This document shows, one piece after another, positions 32,290 to 41,198 of a stretch of 64,000 nt of DNA. Position 1 is the stretch's first letter. The number at the start of each line of letters is the position of its first letter. The notes under the pieces were generated by a model. That model saw only the letters and a program-made list of their open reading frames with translations. It did no database searches and had not been told where the DNA came from. The stretch comes from JAWXTK01 sp044433645 (GTDB lineage Bacteria > Bacteroidota > Bacteroidia > Bacteroidales > Rikenellaceae), in contig JAWXTK010000010.1 in the NCBI GenBank assembly GCA_044433645.1, forward strand, positions 1 to 64,000, given 5' to 3'. Made by a program: the position numbers and the translations under genes.

Positions 32290-34713
32290 TTAAAACACCA
32301 ACTCCAACACGTCCATGTTATTTTTAACATAATGGAACGTCAAGCCCTGAGTATAATCCTGCTTAATCTCTAAGATATCTTTCTTATTATCTTCACTCAA
32401 GATAATATCTGTAAGGCCTGCCCTGCGAGCTGCGATAATCTTCTCCTTAACTCCTCCAACAGGCAATACCCTGCCCCTGAGTGTGGTCTCTCCCGTCATA
32501 GCAAACCTATCTTTGATAGCTCGCTTAGTTAAGGTTGACACCAGTGAAGTCACCATAGTGATACCTGCACTTGGCCCGTCCTTAGGTATAGCCCCCTCGG
32601 GAACGTGGATGTTTATATCAAACTGCTCAAAGATACTCTTGTCTATATTAAGTTTCTCGTAATTGGCCTTAACCCACTGAAGTGCTATGGTTGCAGACTC
32701 CTTCATCACATTACCTAAATTACCCGTCAAACTCAAAGCTCCCTTGCCAGGAGTTAACAGCGATTCGATATATAAAATATCACCACCAACCTCAGTCCAA
32801 GCCAAACCAGTAACCACACCTACCATGCCTGCCACCTCATACTCATCATTAATAAAGCGTGGCGCGCCCAGAATCTCCTCTATCTGCTTAGCAGTTAATT
32901 TAGCCGAGAATTTCTCGTCAAAACCTATTTGTTTGGCTCTGTTGCGTACTAATTTCGCTAGGCGTTTGTCTAAGGTTCTTACGCCTGACTCACGTGTATA
33001 TTCTGTGATTACTTTCTCGATTAGTTTTTTGTCTATCTTCAAATCTTTAGCCTTAACACCGTGAGCCTCAAGCTGTTTAGGCATTAAGTGCGAGCATGCT
33101 ATCTCTACTTTTTCTTCTACCAAATAACCCGACACATCTATCATCTCCATACGATCGCGCAGCGCTACACTGATGTTAGAAATATTATTTGCCGTAGCGA
33201 TAAACATCACCTTAGATAAATCATATTCCGTGTCAAGATAGTTATCGTGGAAAGTTGTATTTTGCTCTGGATCAAGCACTTCCAAAAGTGCTGACGAAGG
33301 GTCGCCATGATTAGACGAAGTGACTTTATCAACCTCATCAAGTATAATCACAGGGTTAGACGAGCCACAACGTTTAATGGTTTGGATTATCCTACCTGGC
33401 ATTGCACCTATATAAGTTCTACGGTGACCACGAATCTCAGCCTCATCATGCAAACCACCCAGCGAGATACGTCCAAACTTACGGTTAAGAGCCGCAGCCA
33501 CTGACTTACCCAAAGATGTTTTACCAACTCCTGGAGGGCCATACAAACAGATAATAGGTGATTTCAACTCGCCTTTGATTTTGATAATTGCAAGGTGTTC
33601 TAAGATTCTATCTTTCACCTTGTCTATGCCGTAATGGTCGTTATCAAGTTTTTTTCTAGCTGTATTAAGGTTTAAATTATCCTTAGTGTATTCGCCCCAA
33701 GGCAAATCCAACATTAGTTGCAGATAAGAAAGTTGCACAGAGTATTCGGCCACAGCAGGGTTCAAACGCTCTAACTTAGCCAATTCTTTAGCAAAAAGTT
33801 CGCTAGTTTTAGCATCCCATTTCTTGTTTTGTGCTCGAGTTTGCAAGTCCAAAATCTCGTTATCATCGGGATCATTGCCAAGCTCCTCTTGTATGGTGCG
33901 CATTTGTTGTTGCAAGAAATATTCCTTTTGCTGAAGGTCTATATTTTGTCTTACTCTGGTTTGTATATCTTTTTTAAGCTCAACTAATTGCTGCTCTTTA
34001 ACCAATATTTCTAGCAGTTTGCGTGCTCTAGCCAAAAGACCTGGAGACTCTAACAAACGCTGACGATCAGAGTCATTAAACTCAATATTTGAACAAATAA
34101 AGTTTATGATAGCTCGCTTGCCGTCTATGTTTTTGATAGCAAAAGCAGCCTCTTTAGGCATATTAGGCGAGAGTTGAATAATGCTGGTAGCTATATCGCG
34201 TATAGATTCCACAAGTGCTTCAAATTCTATATTGCCATGCTCTGGTGCTGAGTCTTTGATAGATACAACTTGAGCCGAGAAATAAGGCTCGGTAGCAATT
34301 ATGCTCACAACCTCTATTTTCTCAAGTCCCTGGAGTATCACCGTAAGATTGCCGTTTGGCATCTCAAGCACTTTTAGTATTCGTGCTGCTGTACCAATTT
34401 TATGCAAGTCCTCAGCCTCAGGATTTTCTACAGCTGAGTCTTTTTGAAGTACAGCTCCTAGGATTATGCCTTTATTTTCTATGTCTTTGATAAGTTTGAT
34501 AGACTTCTCACGACCAACAGTTATAGGCGTGATAGACCCAGGAAAAAGCACCGAACTTCTAAGGGTAAGAATAGGCAAAACCTCGGGTATTGCTACATCC
34601 GAGATTATATCGTCATCCTCATTAGAGACAATAGGAATTACTTGTGATGTGCCGTCTAAAATATCACCTATATTAGATAGGTCAAATATATCTGTTTTTG
34701 TTTTTTTACTCAT
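32290..34713 (-). CDS. lon: ATP-dependent protease Lon
   Basis: Cytoplasmic serine protease that unfolds and degrades damaged and regulatory proteins. The 807-residue protein has the N-terminal LON domain (LPILTLRSSVLFPGSITPI, about 45-63), a coiled middle region rich in Gln/Lys (about 230-300), the AAA+ module with Walker A GPPGVGKTSLGKS at about 391-403 and Walker B VIILDEVDKV, and the protease domain with the catalytic Ser in KDGPSAGITM (about 713) and Lys about 42 residues later. It is a single gene with a well-formed promoter, and its stop touches R2 copy III. Confidence 0.99.
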   Translation of the reverse strand: MSKKTKTDIFDLSNIGDILDGTSQVIPIVSNEDDDIISDVAIPEVLPILTLRSSVLFPGSITPITVGREKSIKLIKDIENKGIILGAVLQKDSAVENPEAEDLHKIGTAARILKVLEMPNGNLTVILQGLEKIEVVSIIATEPYFSAQVVSIKDSAPEHGNIEFEALVESIRDIATSIIQLSPNMPKEAAFAIKNIDGKRAIINFICSNIEFNDSDRQRLLESPGLLARARKLLEILVKEQQLVELKKDIQTRVRQNIDLQQKEYFLQQQMRTIQEELGNDPDDNEILDLQTRAQNKKWDAKTSELFAKELAKLERLNPAVAEYSVQLSYLQLMLDLPWGEYTKDNLNLNTARKKLDNDHYGIDKVKDRILEHLAIIKIKGELKSPIICLYGPPGVGKTSLGKSVAAALNRKFGRISLGGLHDEAEIRGHRRTYIGAMPGRIIQTIKRCGSSNPVIILDEVDKVTSSNHGDPSSALLEVLDPEQNTTFHDNYLDTEYDLSKVMFIATANNISNISVALRDRMEMIDVSGYLVEEKVEIACSHLMPKQLEAHGVKAKDLKIDKKLIEKVITEYTRESGVRTLDKRLAKLVRNRAKQIGFDEKFSAKLTAKQIEEILGAPRFINDEYEVAGMVGVVTGLAWTEVGGDILYIESLLTPGKGALSLTGNLGNVMKESATIALQWVKANYEKLNIDKSIFEQFDINIHVPEGAIPKDGPSAGITMVTSLVSTLTKRAIKDRFAMTGETTLRGRVLPVGGVKEKIIAARRAGLTDIILSEDNKKDILEIKQDYTQGLTFHYVKNNMDVLELVF

Positions 34714-34732
34714 ATCAAAAATTTACATTCCA

Positions 34733-34764
34733 CAAAAGTAATACTTTTTTTACCTTTTTTCAAA
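34733..34764 (-). promoter_or_regulatory. Promoter of lon
   Basis: On the minus strand TTTG (34764-34761), 20 bases, then TACTTTTG (34740-34733): a complete -33/-7 pair 20 bases before the lon ATG. Confidence 0.7.
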
Positions 34765-34811
34765 TTATACTATGCTTTAACGAAGTATAAAAGCTAAAAA
34801 TTATGGGATTT

Positions 34812-34845
34812 TTTGTTCTTATTTCGTGGTAAAAGATTATCTTTG
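34812..34845 (+). promoter_or_regulatory. Promoter of valS
   Basis: TTTG (34812-34815), 22 bases, then TATCTTTG (34838-34845), 30 bases before the valS ATG. Divergent from the lon promoter. Confidence 0.65.
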
Positions 34846-34875
34846 CAAATTAAATGCAAATTTATAAAATAAGTA

Positions 34876-37500
34876 ATGGATATTTCAGAAAAATACTCTC
34901 CCTCGCAAATTGAGGACAAATGGTATAAATATTGGATGGACTGCGATTTCTTCCATTCAGAGCCAGATTCACGCACACCTTACACTATAGTTATCCCTCC
35001 TCCTAACGTTACTGGAGTACTTCACATGGGTCACATGCTTAACAACACTATTCAAGATGTGTTAGTTAGACGTGCTCGTATGAAAGGCATGAACGCTTGT
35101 TGGGTACCAGGTACAGACCACGCTTCTATCGCAACGGAGGCTAAGGTGGTGCAAAAACTTAAAGCTGAGGGCATAGACAAATCTTCACTAACTCGTAGCG
35201 AGTTTTTGTCTCACGCATGGGAGTGGAAAGAAAAACACGGAGGTATCATACTTGAACAATTAAAAAAACTGGGTGCTTCGTGTGACTGGAAACGCACTAG
35301 CTTTACTATGGATCCAGCGCTTTCTGAGAGTGTGATTAAAGTTTTTGTAGACCTCTATAATAAAGGTAAAATTTATCGTGGTGTGAGAATGGTCAACTGG
35401 GATCCAGCTGCTCAAACTGCACTTTCGGACGAAGAGGTTATCTACAAAGAGTCTCAAGGCAAGCTATATTACTTGCGCTATAAAGTAGAGGGCGAGGACA
35501 AAGACATTATAGTTGCAACAACACGTCCTGAAACTATCCTAGGCGACACGGCTCTGTGTATCAACCCTAATGATGAGCGTTACGCAGGCATGGCTGGCAA
35601 AAAAGTTATCGTGCCACTAGTTAATCGCGCTATTCCTATTATTGCAGATGATTACGTAGATATAGAATTTGGTACGGGAGCGCTAAAAGTTACTCCAGCC
35701 CACGATGTTAATGACTATATGTTAGGCGAGAAATATAATCTTGAGGTTATAGATATCTTTAATGACAACGGCACTATCTCTGAAAAAGGAGGTATGTATA
35801 TAGGTATGGATCGTTTTGATGTAAGAAACCAAATAGAAAAAGACCTACAACAAGCTGATTTGCTTGAAAAAGTAGAGGCTTACACCAACAAAGTAGGTTA
35901 TTCGGAGCGCACAAACGTAGTTATCGAGCCTAAGCTATCTATGCAATGGTTTATGGAGATGAAAGAAATTTCTGAGCCTGCGCTTAAAGCCGTTATGGAG
36001 GATAATATCAAACTTGTACCTTCTAAATTTAAGAATACATACAAATATTGGATGGAAAATGTTAAGGACTGGTGTATCTCACGTCAACTGTGGTGGGGTC
36101 AGCAAATTCCTGCATATTTCTTACCAAAAGGTGGTTATGTTGTTGCAGAAACTCCCGAGAGAGCACTTGAACTAGCTAAGACTAAGGCAGGTGATGATAG
36201 TCTAACGATAGATGATTTGCGCCAAGACGAAGATGTACTTGACACATGGTTCTCATCATGGTTGTGGCCTATTTCGGTTTTTGACGGTATTAGAAATCCT
36301 GAGAATCCTGAAATCGAGTACTACTACCCTACTAACGATCTAATCACTGCACCAGATATCTTGTTCTTCTGGGTTGCGAGAATGATAATCGCTGGTTATG
36401 AATATCGTGGTAAATTGCCTTTTGAAAATGTATATCTAACTGGTACTGTGCGCGATAAACTGCGTCGTAAGATGAGTAAATCTCTGGGTAACTCACCAGA
36501 TCCACTTGATTTGATAGCTCAATATGGAGCTGACGGTGTAAGGGTTGGTATGTTGTTATGCTCGGCTGCTGGTAATGATTTAATGTATGATGATGCACTG
36601 GTTGAGCAAGGACGTAACTTTGGAAATAAAATATGGAACGCTTACAAACTTGTTAATTCATGGACTGTAGAAAAAGATAGAGTTCAGTCAGAAAGTAACG
36701 CTTTGGCAATAGAATGGTTTGAGGCTCAGCTAAATAAAACACTTAAACAAATCAACGAGGACTTTGATGCTTATCGTATTTCTGAGGCACTTATGGTGGT
36801 TTATAAATTGTTCTGGGATGAGTTTTCGGCTTGGTACCTTGAGATGATAAAACCAGCCTATGGCGAGGGTATAGACGAGCAAACTTTTGTTAAGACTAAA
36901 GAAATTTTTGAGAAACTTCTTAAAATCATTCACCCTTTCATGCCGTTTATCACCGAGGAGATTTGGCAACATATCTCAGAGCGCAAACAAGGCGAGAGTA
37001 TCACAGTGTCTCTGCTTCTTGAGAGCGAAGACTTTAACCAACAAATGCTTGATGAATTTAGTTTGGTTAAAGAAACAATTTCGGCAGTTAGAAACATTAG
37101 AAAACAAAAAAATCTGCCTAACAAAGAACTTCTTGAGCTTAAAGTTATCGAAGACAAAAATTTCTTTGCACGCTACAATCCTTTGCTAGTGAAAATGGCT
37201 AACCTTTCTAAAATAGAGTCAGTTACCGAAAAAGACCCTACGGCTGCATCATTCATAGTGAAAACTACCGAATATTTTGTGCCACTTGAGGGTAAGATAG
37301 ACACTGAGGCTGAATTAGAAAAACTAGAAAAAGATTTAGTTTACTTCAAAGGTTTCTTAGCTTCTGTCATGAAAAAACTTTCAAATGAAAGATTTGTTCA
37401 AAGCGCACCAGAGAAAGTTGTAGCAACTGAAAAAGCTAAACAAACAGATGCTGAAGCTAAAATCAAAGCCCTAGAGGAGCGTATTAATGCACTAAAATAA
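34876..37500 (+). CDS. valS: Valyl-tRNA synthetase
   Basis: Charges tRNA-Val with valine. The 874-residue class I enzyme has the HIGH motif as HMGH in PPNVTGVLHMGHML (about 41-54), the editing (CP1) domain with TTRPETILGDTAL (about 213-225), the KMSKS loop at residues 532-536 (RRKMSKSLGN), an anticodon-binding helical domain, and a C-terminal coiled-coil arm (about 805-874) ending in AEAKIKALEERINALK that grips the tRNA. Complete frame and typical length for Bacteroidota. It is followed nine bases later by the alanine symporter gene, so read-through is likely. Confidence 0.99.
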   Translation: MDISEKYSPSQIEDKWYKYWMDCDFFHSEPDSRTPYTIVIPPPNVTGVLHMGHMLNNTIQDVLVRRARMKGMNACWVPGTDHASIATEAKVVQKLKAEGIDKSSLTRSEFLSHAWEWKEKHGGIILEQLKKLGASCDWKRTSFTMDPALSESVIKVFVDLYNKGKIYRGVRMVNWDPAAQTALSDEEVIYKESQGKLYYLRYKVEGEDKDIIVATTRPETILGDTALCINPNDERYAGMAGKKVIVPLVNRAIPIIADDYVDIEFGTGALKVTPAHDVNDYMLGEKYNLEVIDIFNDNGTISEKGGMYIGMDRFDVRNQIEKDLQQADLLEKVEAYTNKVGYSERTNVVIEPKLSMQWFMEMKEISEPALKAVMEDNIKLVPSKFKNTYKYWMENVKDWCISRQLWWGQQIPAYFLPKGGYVVAETPERALELAKTKAGDDSLTIDDLRQDEDVLDTWFSSWLWPISVFDGIRNPENPEIEYYYPTNDLITAPDILFFWVARMIIAGYEYRGKLPFENVYLTGTVRDKLRRKMSKSLGNSPDPLDLIAQYGADGVRVGMLLCSAAGNDLMYDDALVEQGRNFGNKIWNAYKLVNSWTVEKDRVQSESNALAIEWFEAQLNKTLKQINEDFDAYRISEALMVVYKLFWDEFSAWYLEMIKPAYGEGIDEQTFVKTKEIFEKLLKIIHPFMPFITEEIWQHISERKQGESITVSLLLESEDFNQQMLDEFSLVKETISAVRNIRKQKNLPNKELLELKVIEDKNFFARYNPLLVKMANLSKIESVTEKDPTAASFIVKTTEYFVPLEGKIDTEAELEKLEKDLVYFKGFLASVMKKLSNERFVQSAPEKVVATEKAKQTDAEAKIKALEERINALK

Positions 37501-37508
37501 ACGAATAG

Positions 37509-38888
37509 ATGCTAGAGACCATAGAAACTTTCATTGCCGATTTAAGCTCTTTATTATGGGGTTGGCCCATGATAATCATGCTATTTGGCTGCCACATTTT
37601 CATGACTATACGCCTTAAGTTTCCTCAGCGTAAACTTTTGACGGGCATCAAACTTTCATTGTCAAAAGAAGAAGGAGCCGAGGGCGATGTTAGCCAATTT
37701 GGAGCTTTAGTAACCTCGCTAGCTGCTACCATAGGTATAGGCAATATTGTTGGAGTTGCTACGGCCATAGCTCTTGGAGGTCCAGGGGCAGTTATGTGGT
37801 GTTGGATGTCGGGCATACTTGGTATAGCTACTAAATATGGCGAGGCTCTTTTGGCCGTGAAATACAGAGTTAAAGGCTCTGACGGACAGATGATAGGAGG
37901 GCCTATGTATGCCATAGAGCGTGGCATGGGTCCAAAATGGAAGTGGCTCGCTATTTTGTTTGCTGTGTTTACAGTTTTAGCGTCTGTGGGTATAGGTAGC
38001 ACAGTTCAGAGCAATGCTTTTGCTACGGTGGTACATGATACTATTGGAGTATCTAAATATTTGAGTGGAGGGCTAATTACACTTGCAGTAGCTTGCGTGA
38101 TACTTTTCGGGGTTAAGGGCATAGCTAATGTTTGTACAAAGTTAGTACCTGCTATGACTTTGCTTTATTTAGCTGGATGCGCTTATATATTGATTGCAAA
38201 TGCACCATTTTTAGGCGAGTCTATATCTTTGATAGTTTCGTCTGCTTTCACGCCCAGAGCTGCTGGAGGTGGCTTTGTAGGTGCTGCCGTAATGACAGCT
38301 GCTAGGTTTGGTATAGCTAGGGGTCTATTTTCAAATGAATCTGGTATGGGTTCGGCGCCTATCGTGGCAGCTGCTGCCAAAAGCCGTAACCCAGTTCGCC
38401 AAGCACTTATATCATCTACGGGCACATTCTGGGACACAGTTGTGATATGTGCTGTAACAGGTATCGTATTGGTTAGCACTGTTGTTGCTCACCCAGAGAT
38501 AGAATCAAATGCTGGAGGATTATTAACTGAACTTGCATTTAACAAAATCCCTTATATTGGGAGCTATATTTTGATGTTATGTTTGGCTATCTTCTCGTTT
38601 TCTACAATTTTAGGCTGGACTTATTATGCCGAAAAGGCAGTTCAATATTTAGGTGGCACACGCCTTATCAAGTACTTCAGGATTATTTGGATAGCGATTG
38701 TTTTCGCTGGCGCTGTCATGGAAATGAGCCTTGTATGGAACATAGCCGACGTTGTCAACGTGTTTATGGCACTACCCAACATCATAGTCTTAATAGTCCT
38801 TTCGGGTGTCATAGCCCGCGAGACAAAGTATTATCTGTGGGAAAACAGACTTAACGAATTTAGCCCCGAGGATAAGAAAGAGGAGTAA
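37509..38888 (+). CDS. Sodium:alanine/glycine symporter (AGCS family)
   Basis: Inner-membrane transporter, 459 aa, about 11 helices, that takes up alanine or glycine with Na+. Family landmarks are SQFGALVTSLAATIGIGNIVGVATAIALGGPGA (segments from about 60), GGPMYAIERGMGPKW (about 129-143), and the AGCS signature near RGLFSNESGMGSAPIVAAAA (about 270-289). The LeuT-like fold is expected. It follows valS by eight bases. The Na+ gradient it needs can be supplied by the decarboxylase operon at 46-50 kb. A strong hairpin terminator lies about 100 bases after its stop. Confidence 0.94.
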   Translation: MLETIETFIADLSSLLWGWPMIIMLFGCHIFMTIRLKFPQRKLLTGIKLSLSKEEGAEGDVSQFGALVTSLAATIGIGNIVGVATAIALGGPGAVMWCWMSGILGIATKYGEALLAVKYRVKGSDGQMIGGPMYAIERGMGPKWKWLAILFAVFTVLASVGIGSTVQSNAFATVVHDTIGVSKYLSGGLITLAVACVILFGVKGIANVCTKLVPAMTLLYLAGCAYILIANAPFLGESISLIVSSAFTPRAAGGGFVGAAVMTAARFGIARGLFSNESGMGSAPIVAAAAKSRNPVRQALISSTGTFWDTVVICAVTGIVLVSTVVAHPEIESNAGGLLTELAFNKIPYIGSYILMLCLAIFSFSTILGWTYYAEKAVQYLGGTRLIKYFRIIWIAIVFAGAVMEMSLVWNIADVVNVFMALPNIIVLIVLSGVIARETKYYLWENRLNEFSPEDKKEE

Positions 38889-38990
38889 AACAGAGAAATA
38901 TTAGTGTTTTAACTCTATTGTGTGCACTTATCTTCTAATGCATATTATACAGTTCACATATAAATTATCAAATCAAAGACATCAATAACA

Positions 38991-39023
38991 AATGCGCTGA
39001 GCTAAATATTAGCTCAGCGCATT
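38991..39023. terminator. Perfect 15-bp hairpin terminator
   Basis: AATGCGCTGAGCTAA (38991-39005) and TTAGCTCAGCGCATT (39009-39023) are exact complements with a 3-base loop, flanked by A/T-rich sequence (AAATTTTATT after). It ends the valS-symporter transcript and insulates the regulator gene that follows. Confidence 0.85.
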
Positions 39024-39034
39024 AAATTTTATTG

Positions 39035-39079
39035 CATACTATCGTATGTTGAATCAAACATATGAAATAATTAATTTTG
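39035..39079 (+). promoter_or_regulatory. Operator-like repeat and -7 box of the 39098 regulator
   Basis: CATAC (39035-39039), TATC, GTATG (39044-39048) is an inverted repeat; GTTG (39048-39051) sits 20 bases before the exact -7 box TAATTTTG (39072-39079). A CATATG at 39060-39065 may be a second half-site. This layout resembles C-box control of restriction controller genes; binding is inferred. Confidence 0.5.
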
Positions 39080-39097
39080 AAAAAATAGATATAAATT

Positions 39098-39307
39098 ATG
39101 AATGAAAAGGAAATATTAATACACTTTGGCGCTAAAATTCAAGAATTAAGAAAAATGCACAACTTATCACAAGAGAAACTTGCCGAAAAAGCAGGATTGC
39201 ACAGAACCTATATTGGTATGATTGAAAGAGCCGAGAAAAATATTTCACTTGTAAATATTTATAAATTAGCAAAAGCATTAAACACAACACCTAAAGAACT
39301 ACTTTAA
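39098..39307 (+). CDS. XRE regulator resembling restriction-modification controller (C) proteins
   Basis: A 69-residue single-domain helix-turn-helix protein. IHFGAKIQELRKMHNLSQEKLAEKAGLHRTYIGMIERAEKN (in segments: LSQEKLAEKAGLHRTYIGMI is the HTH) and NISLVNIYKLAKALNTTPKELL closely follow the pattern of C proteins that time expression of type II restriction endonucleases, including the R-T-Y-I-G-x-I-E-R recognition helix. Its TAA overlaps the ATG of a 22-codon frame (TAATG), as C genes often overlap their endonuclease gene. No methyltransferase or endonuclease remains here. The A/T-rich codon use is more extreme than in flanking genes, which agrees with transfer. Confidence 0.8.
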   Translation: MNEKEILIHFGAKIQELRKMHNLSQEKLAEKAGLHRTYIGMIERAEKNISLVNIYKLAKALNTTPKELL

Positions 39308-39375
39308 TGGCAAACGGGTTTGAAAATGAGAATCAATTTATACAAGAATTTAACTCTAAAACATTCATAAACTAA
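39307..39375 (+). pseudogene. Possible remnant of a restriction endonuclease start
   Basis: A 22-codon frame (MANGFENENQFIQEFNSKTF then IN and stop) that starts in the TAATG overlap with the controller gene. The pattern FENE..FI..FNSKTFINL-like resembles N-termini of type II endonucleases that follow C genes, as far as I can recall; the frame ends after 22 residues and the next gene, on the other strand, ends 28 bases later. A deleted endonuclease gene is the simplest reading. It could also be a chance frame. Confidence 0.35.
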
Positions 39376-39402
39376 AATTATATATACAAATCTACAATTT
39401 TT

Positions 39403-40587
39403 CTACTCAACAAACAAGACCAAACCCTTCAAATATTCGCCCTCGGGGTGATAGATGTTAATTGGGTGGTCGGCTGGCTGGGTTAGTTGGTGCAGGATGC
39501 GCACTTTTCTGCCTGCGATAGCTGCCGACGAAAACACCATGGTTCTGAATAATTCCTTGCTCACGGCCTGGGAACAGCTGAATGTGAACAAAATTCCTCC
39601 TGGTTTGATGCGCTCAAGGGCTGCTATATTCAGCCTTTTATAGCCCTGCATTGCGTTGCCCAAAACTTTGTGGTGCTTGGCAAAAGCTGGTGGGTCAAGG
39701 ATAATTAAGTCGTATTTATAGTGCGCTGACTTCATAAATTCAAAGGCATCCTTAGCGATTGAATTATGAGAAGCCGCTGCACCAAAGTTTAATTCAGCGT
39801 TTTCAGCTGCCAAATCAACGGCTTTTTGCGAGCTATCCACCGAGTCCACACTATTAGCACCTGCACCCAGGGCATAGATAGAAAAACCTCCTGTATAACA
39901 AAAAGTATTCAACACGGTTCGCCCCTTAGCATAGTGAGCAACAAGTTCTCGATTGACTCTTTGGTCTAAGAAAAATCCTGTTTTTTGGCCTTTTTCCCAG
40001 TTTACATAAAACTTATGCCCGTTCTCCAAGACTGTATTTTTCTCAGGAGCTGAGCCGTAAATATATTCATCAACAGCGTCAAGACCAGCGTTAAAAGGCA
40101 CTGTGGCGCTACTTTTATCATAAACAGCTGTTATAGCATTGCCATAAACCGAGCGTATAGCCTCACAAATTTGTGTGCGCGAAAGATACATACCCACGCT
40201 GTGGCATTGCACTACGGCCACCGTATCATATATATCAACAACAAGCCCTGGCAAAGAATCGCCCTCGCCATGCACTAAACGGTAACAATTAGTCATCTGG
40301 TTTGCCACCAATCCCTCGGCCTGGCGCACATCATAAGCTTTTTGGATTTTATCGCTCCACCAAGCATCGTTGATTTCTTCATCTACAAACGAGAGAATTC
40401 TCACAGCAATAGAGCCAATTTGGCAGTGTCCCTTAGCTAGAAAATCGCCCGTAGATGAGTACACGTCAACGATTTCGCCTTCTTCCAAGTTTTCGCTAGC
40501 CTCGGCAATAGCGCCCGAGAACACCCATGGATGTTTGCGAAGTAGAGATTCTTGTTTACCTTTTTTTAGTGTGATTTTACTTATCAT
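39403..40587 (-). CDS. Class I rRNA large-subunit methyltransferase (RlmI-like)
   Basis: A 394-residue SAM-dependent methyltransferase with an N-terminal PUA RNA-binding domain, the layout of RlmI (23S rRNA m5C1962). PUA: LRKHPWVFSGAIAE (about 16-29). The catalytic domain has TVLNTFCYTGGFSIYALGAGA (about 229-249, SAM motif I) and LIILDPPAFAKH (about 305-316, the DPPA/NPPF-type motif IV), then FTFSCSQAVS with the Cys near residue 355 typical of m5C enzymes. Its start overlaps the exonuclease gene by 11 bases, so the two are co-transcribed. Exact target base is inferred from the family. Confidence 0.9.
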   Translation of the reverse strand: MISKITLKKGKQESLLRKHPWVFSGAIAEASENLEEGEIVDVYSSTGDFLAKGHCQIGSIAVRILSFVDEEINDAWWSDKIQKAYDVRQAEGLVANQMTNCYRLVHGEGDSLPGLVVDIYDTVAVVQCHSVGMYLSRTQICEAIRSVYGNAITAVYDKSSATVPFNAGLDAVDEYIYGSAPEKNTVLENGHKFYVNWEKGQKTGFFLDQRVNRELVAHYAKGRTVLNTFCYTGGFSIYALGAGANSVDSVDSSQKAVDLAAENAELNFGAAASHNSIAKDAFEFMKSAHYKYDLIILDPPAFAKHHKVLGNAMQGYKRLNIAALERIKPGGILFTFSCSQAVSKELFRTMVFSSAAIAGRKVRILHQLTQPADHPINIYHPEGEYLKGLVLFVE

Positions 40588-41158
40588 CTGTCAATTTCTT
40601 ATATATCATTAGCGACACCCACGCGTCGGTAGCAGCATATCTTTGTTGCATGAGCGTAAGTGTGTTTGCCTCCCAATTACTTAGTCGCTGAGCCTTGGAG
40701 ATACGTATTCCCATGGTTATTGCAGCGAGTTTGCGAAGGCTTAAATCCTCGATTCCGTAATCCGAAACTATGCTTTGTAGGTCAATAAAAGAGGCGTGAG
40801 TGAATTGTCTAAGAGCTTTAAGCCCCTTAATATCATCACGCACTGCTGCCCCAACCTTAATTATTTCTTTGTTTCCCAAAAGTTTGAGTATGGGTTTTTC
40901 CAGTGCCATCTGTGAGAGTCTAAAAAGATAGCATTTACTCTCAGAGGAAAGTTGCAAAAGAGCAATTTTGTGGCTCACCCCAGCCTTAAACGAGGGTTTA
41001 GTCTCGGTATCAAAACCTATAACAGAGTAGCGTGATAAATCCTCGCATGCTGTAACTGCATCCTCAAGATTCTCAACGACAACGATTTCTTGCTCAAAAA
41101 AGCCTATGGGCAGTTGGGCAAGCGCATCATTAGTTATAGATTTTTGAAATTTACTCAT
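40577..41158 (-). CDS. 3'-5' exonuclease (DEDDy, RNase D-like)
   Basis: A 193-residue DEDD-superfamily exonuclease. Exo I is GFDTETKPSF (about residues 49-58) with the first Asp-Glu pair; exo II is the KVGAAVRDDIKGLKAL region; exo III is RYAATDAWVSLMIYKKL (about 173-189) with the Y-x3-D arrangement of the DEDDy group. Single-domain size and absence of an HRDC domain set it apart from RNase D proper; it acts on RNA or DNA 3' ends. The gene lies 40 bases after recQ and overlaps the methyltransferase gene, a common Bacteroidales cluster. Confidence 0.9.
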   Translation of the reverse strand: MSKFQKSITNDALAQLPIGFFEQEIVVVENLEDAVTACEDLSRYSVIGFDTETKPSFKAGVSHKIALLQLSSESKCYLFRLSQMALEKPILKLLGNKEIIKVGAAVRDDIKGLKALRQFTHASFIDLQSIVSDYGIEDLSLRKLAAITMGIRISKAQRLSNWEANTLTLMQQRYAATDAWVSLMIYKKLTDDK

Positions 41159-41198
41159 AATTATAGGGTGTAAAGTTACTTTTTTTTTAGCTTAATTA

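Noticed and set aside
40894..41158. Possible antisense or alternative frames in the exonuclease/recQ area and in other conserved genes
   Set aside because: All are covered by well-supported genes on the opposite strand, with no independent protein signature.
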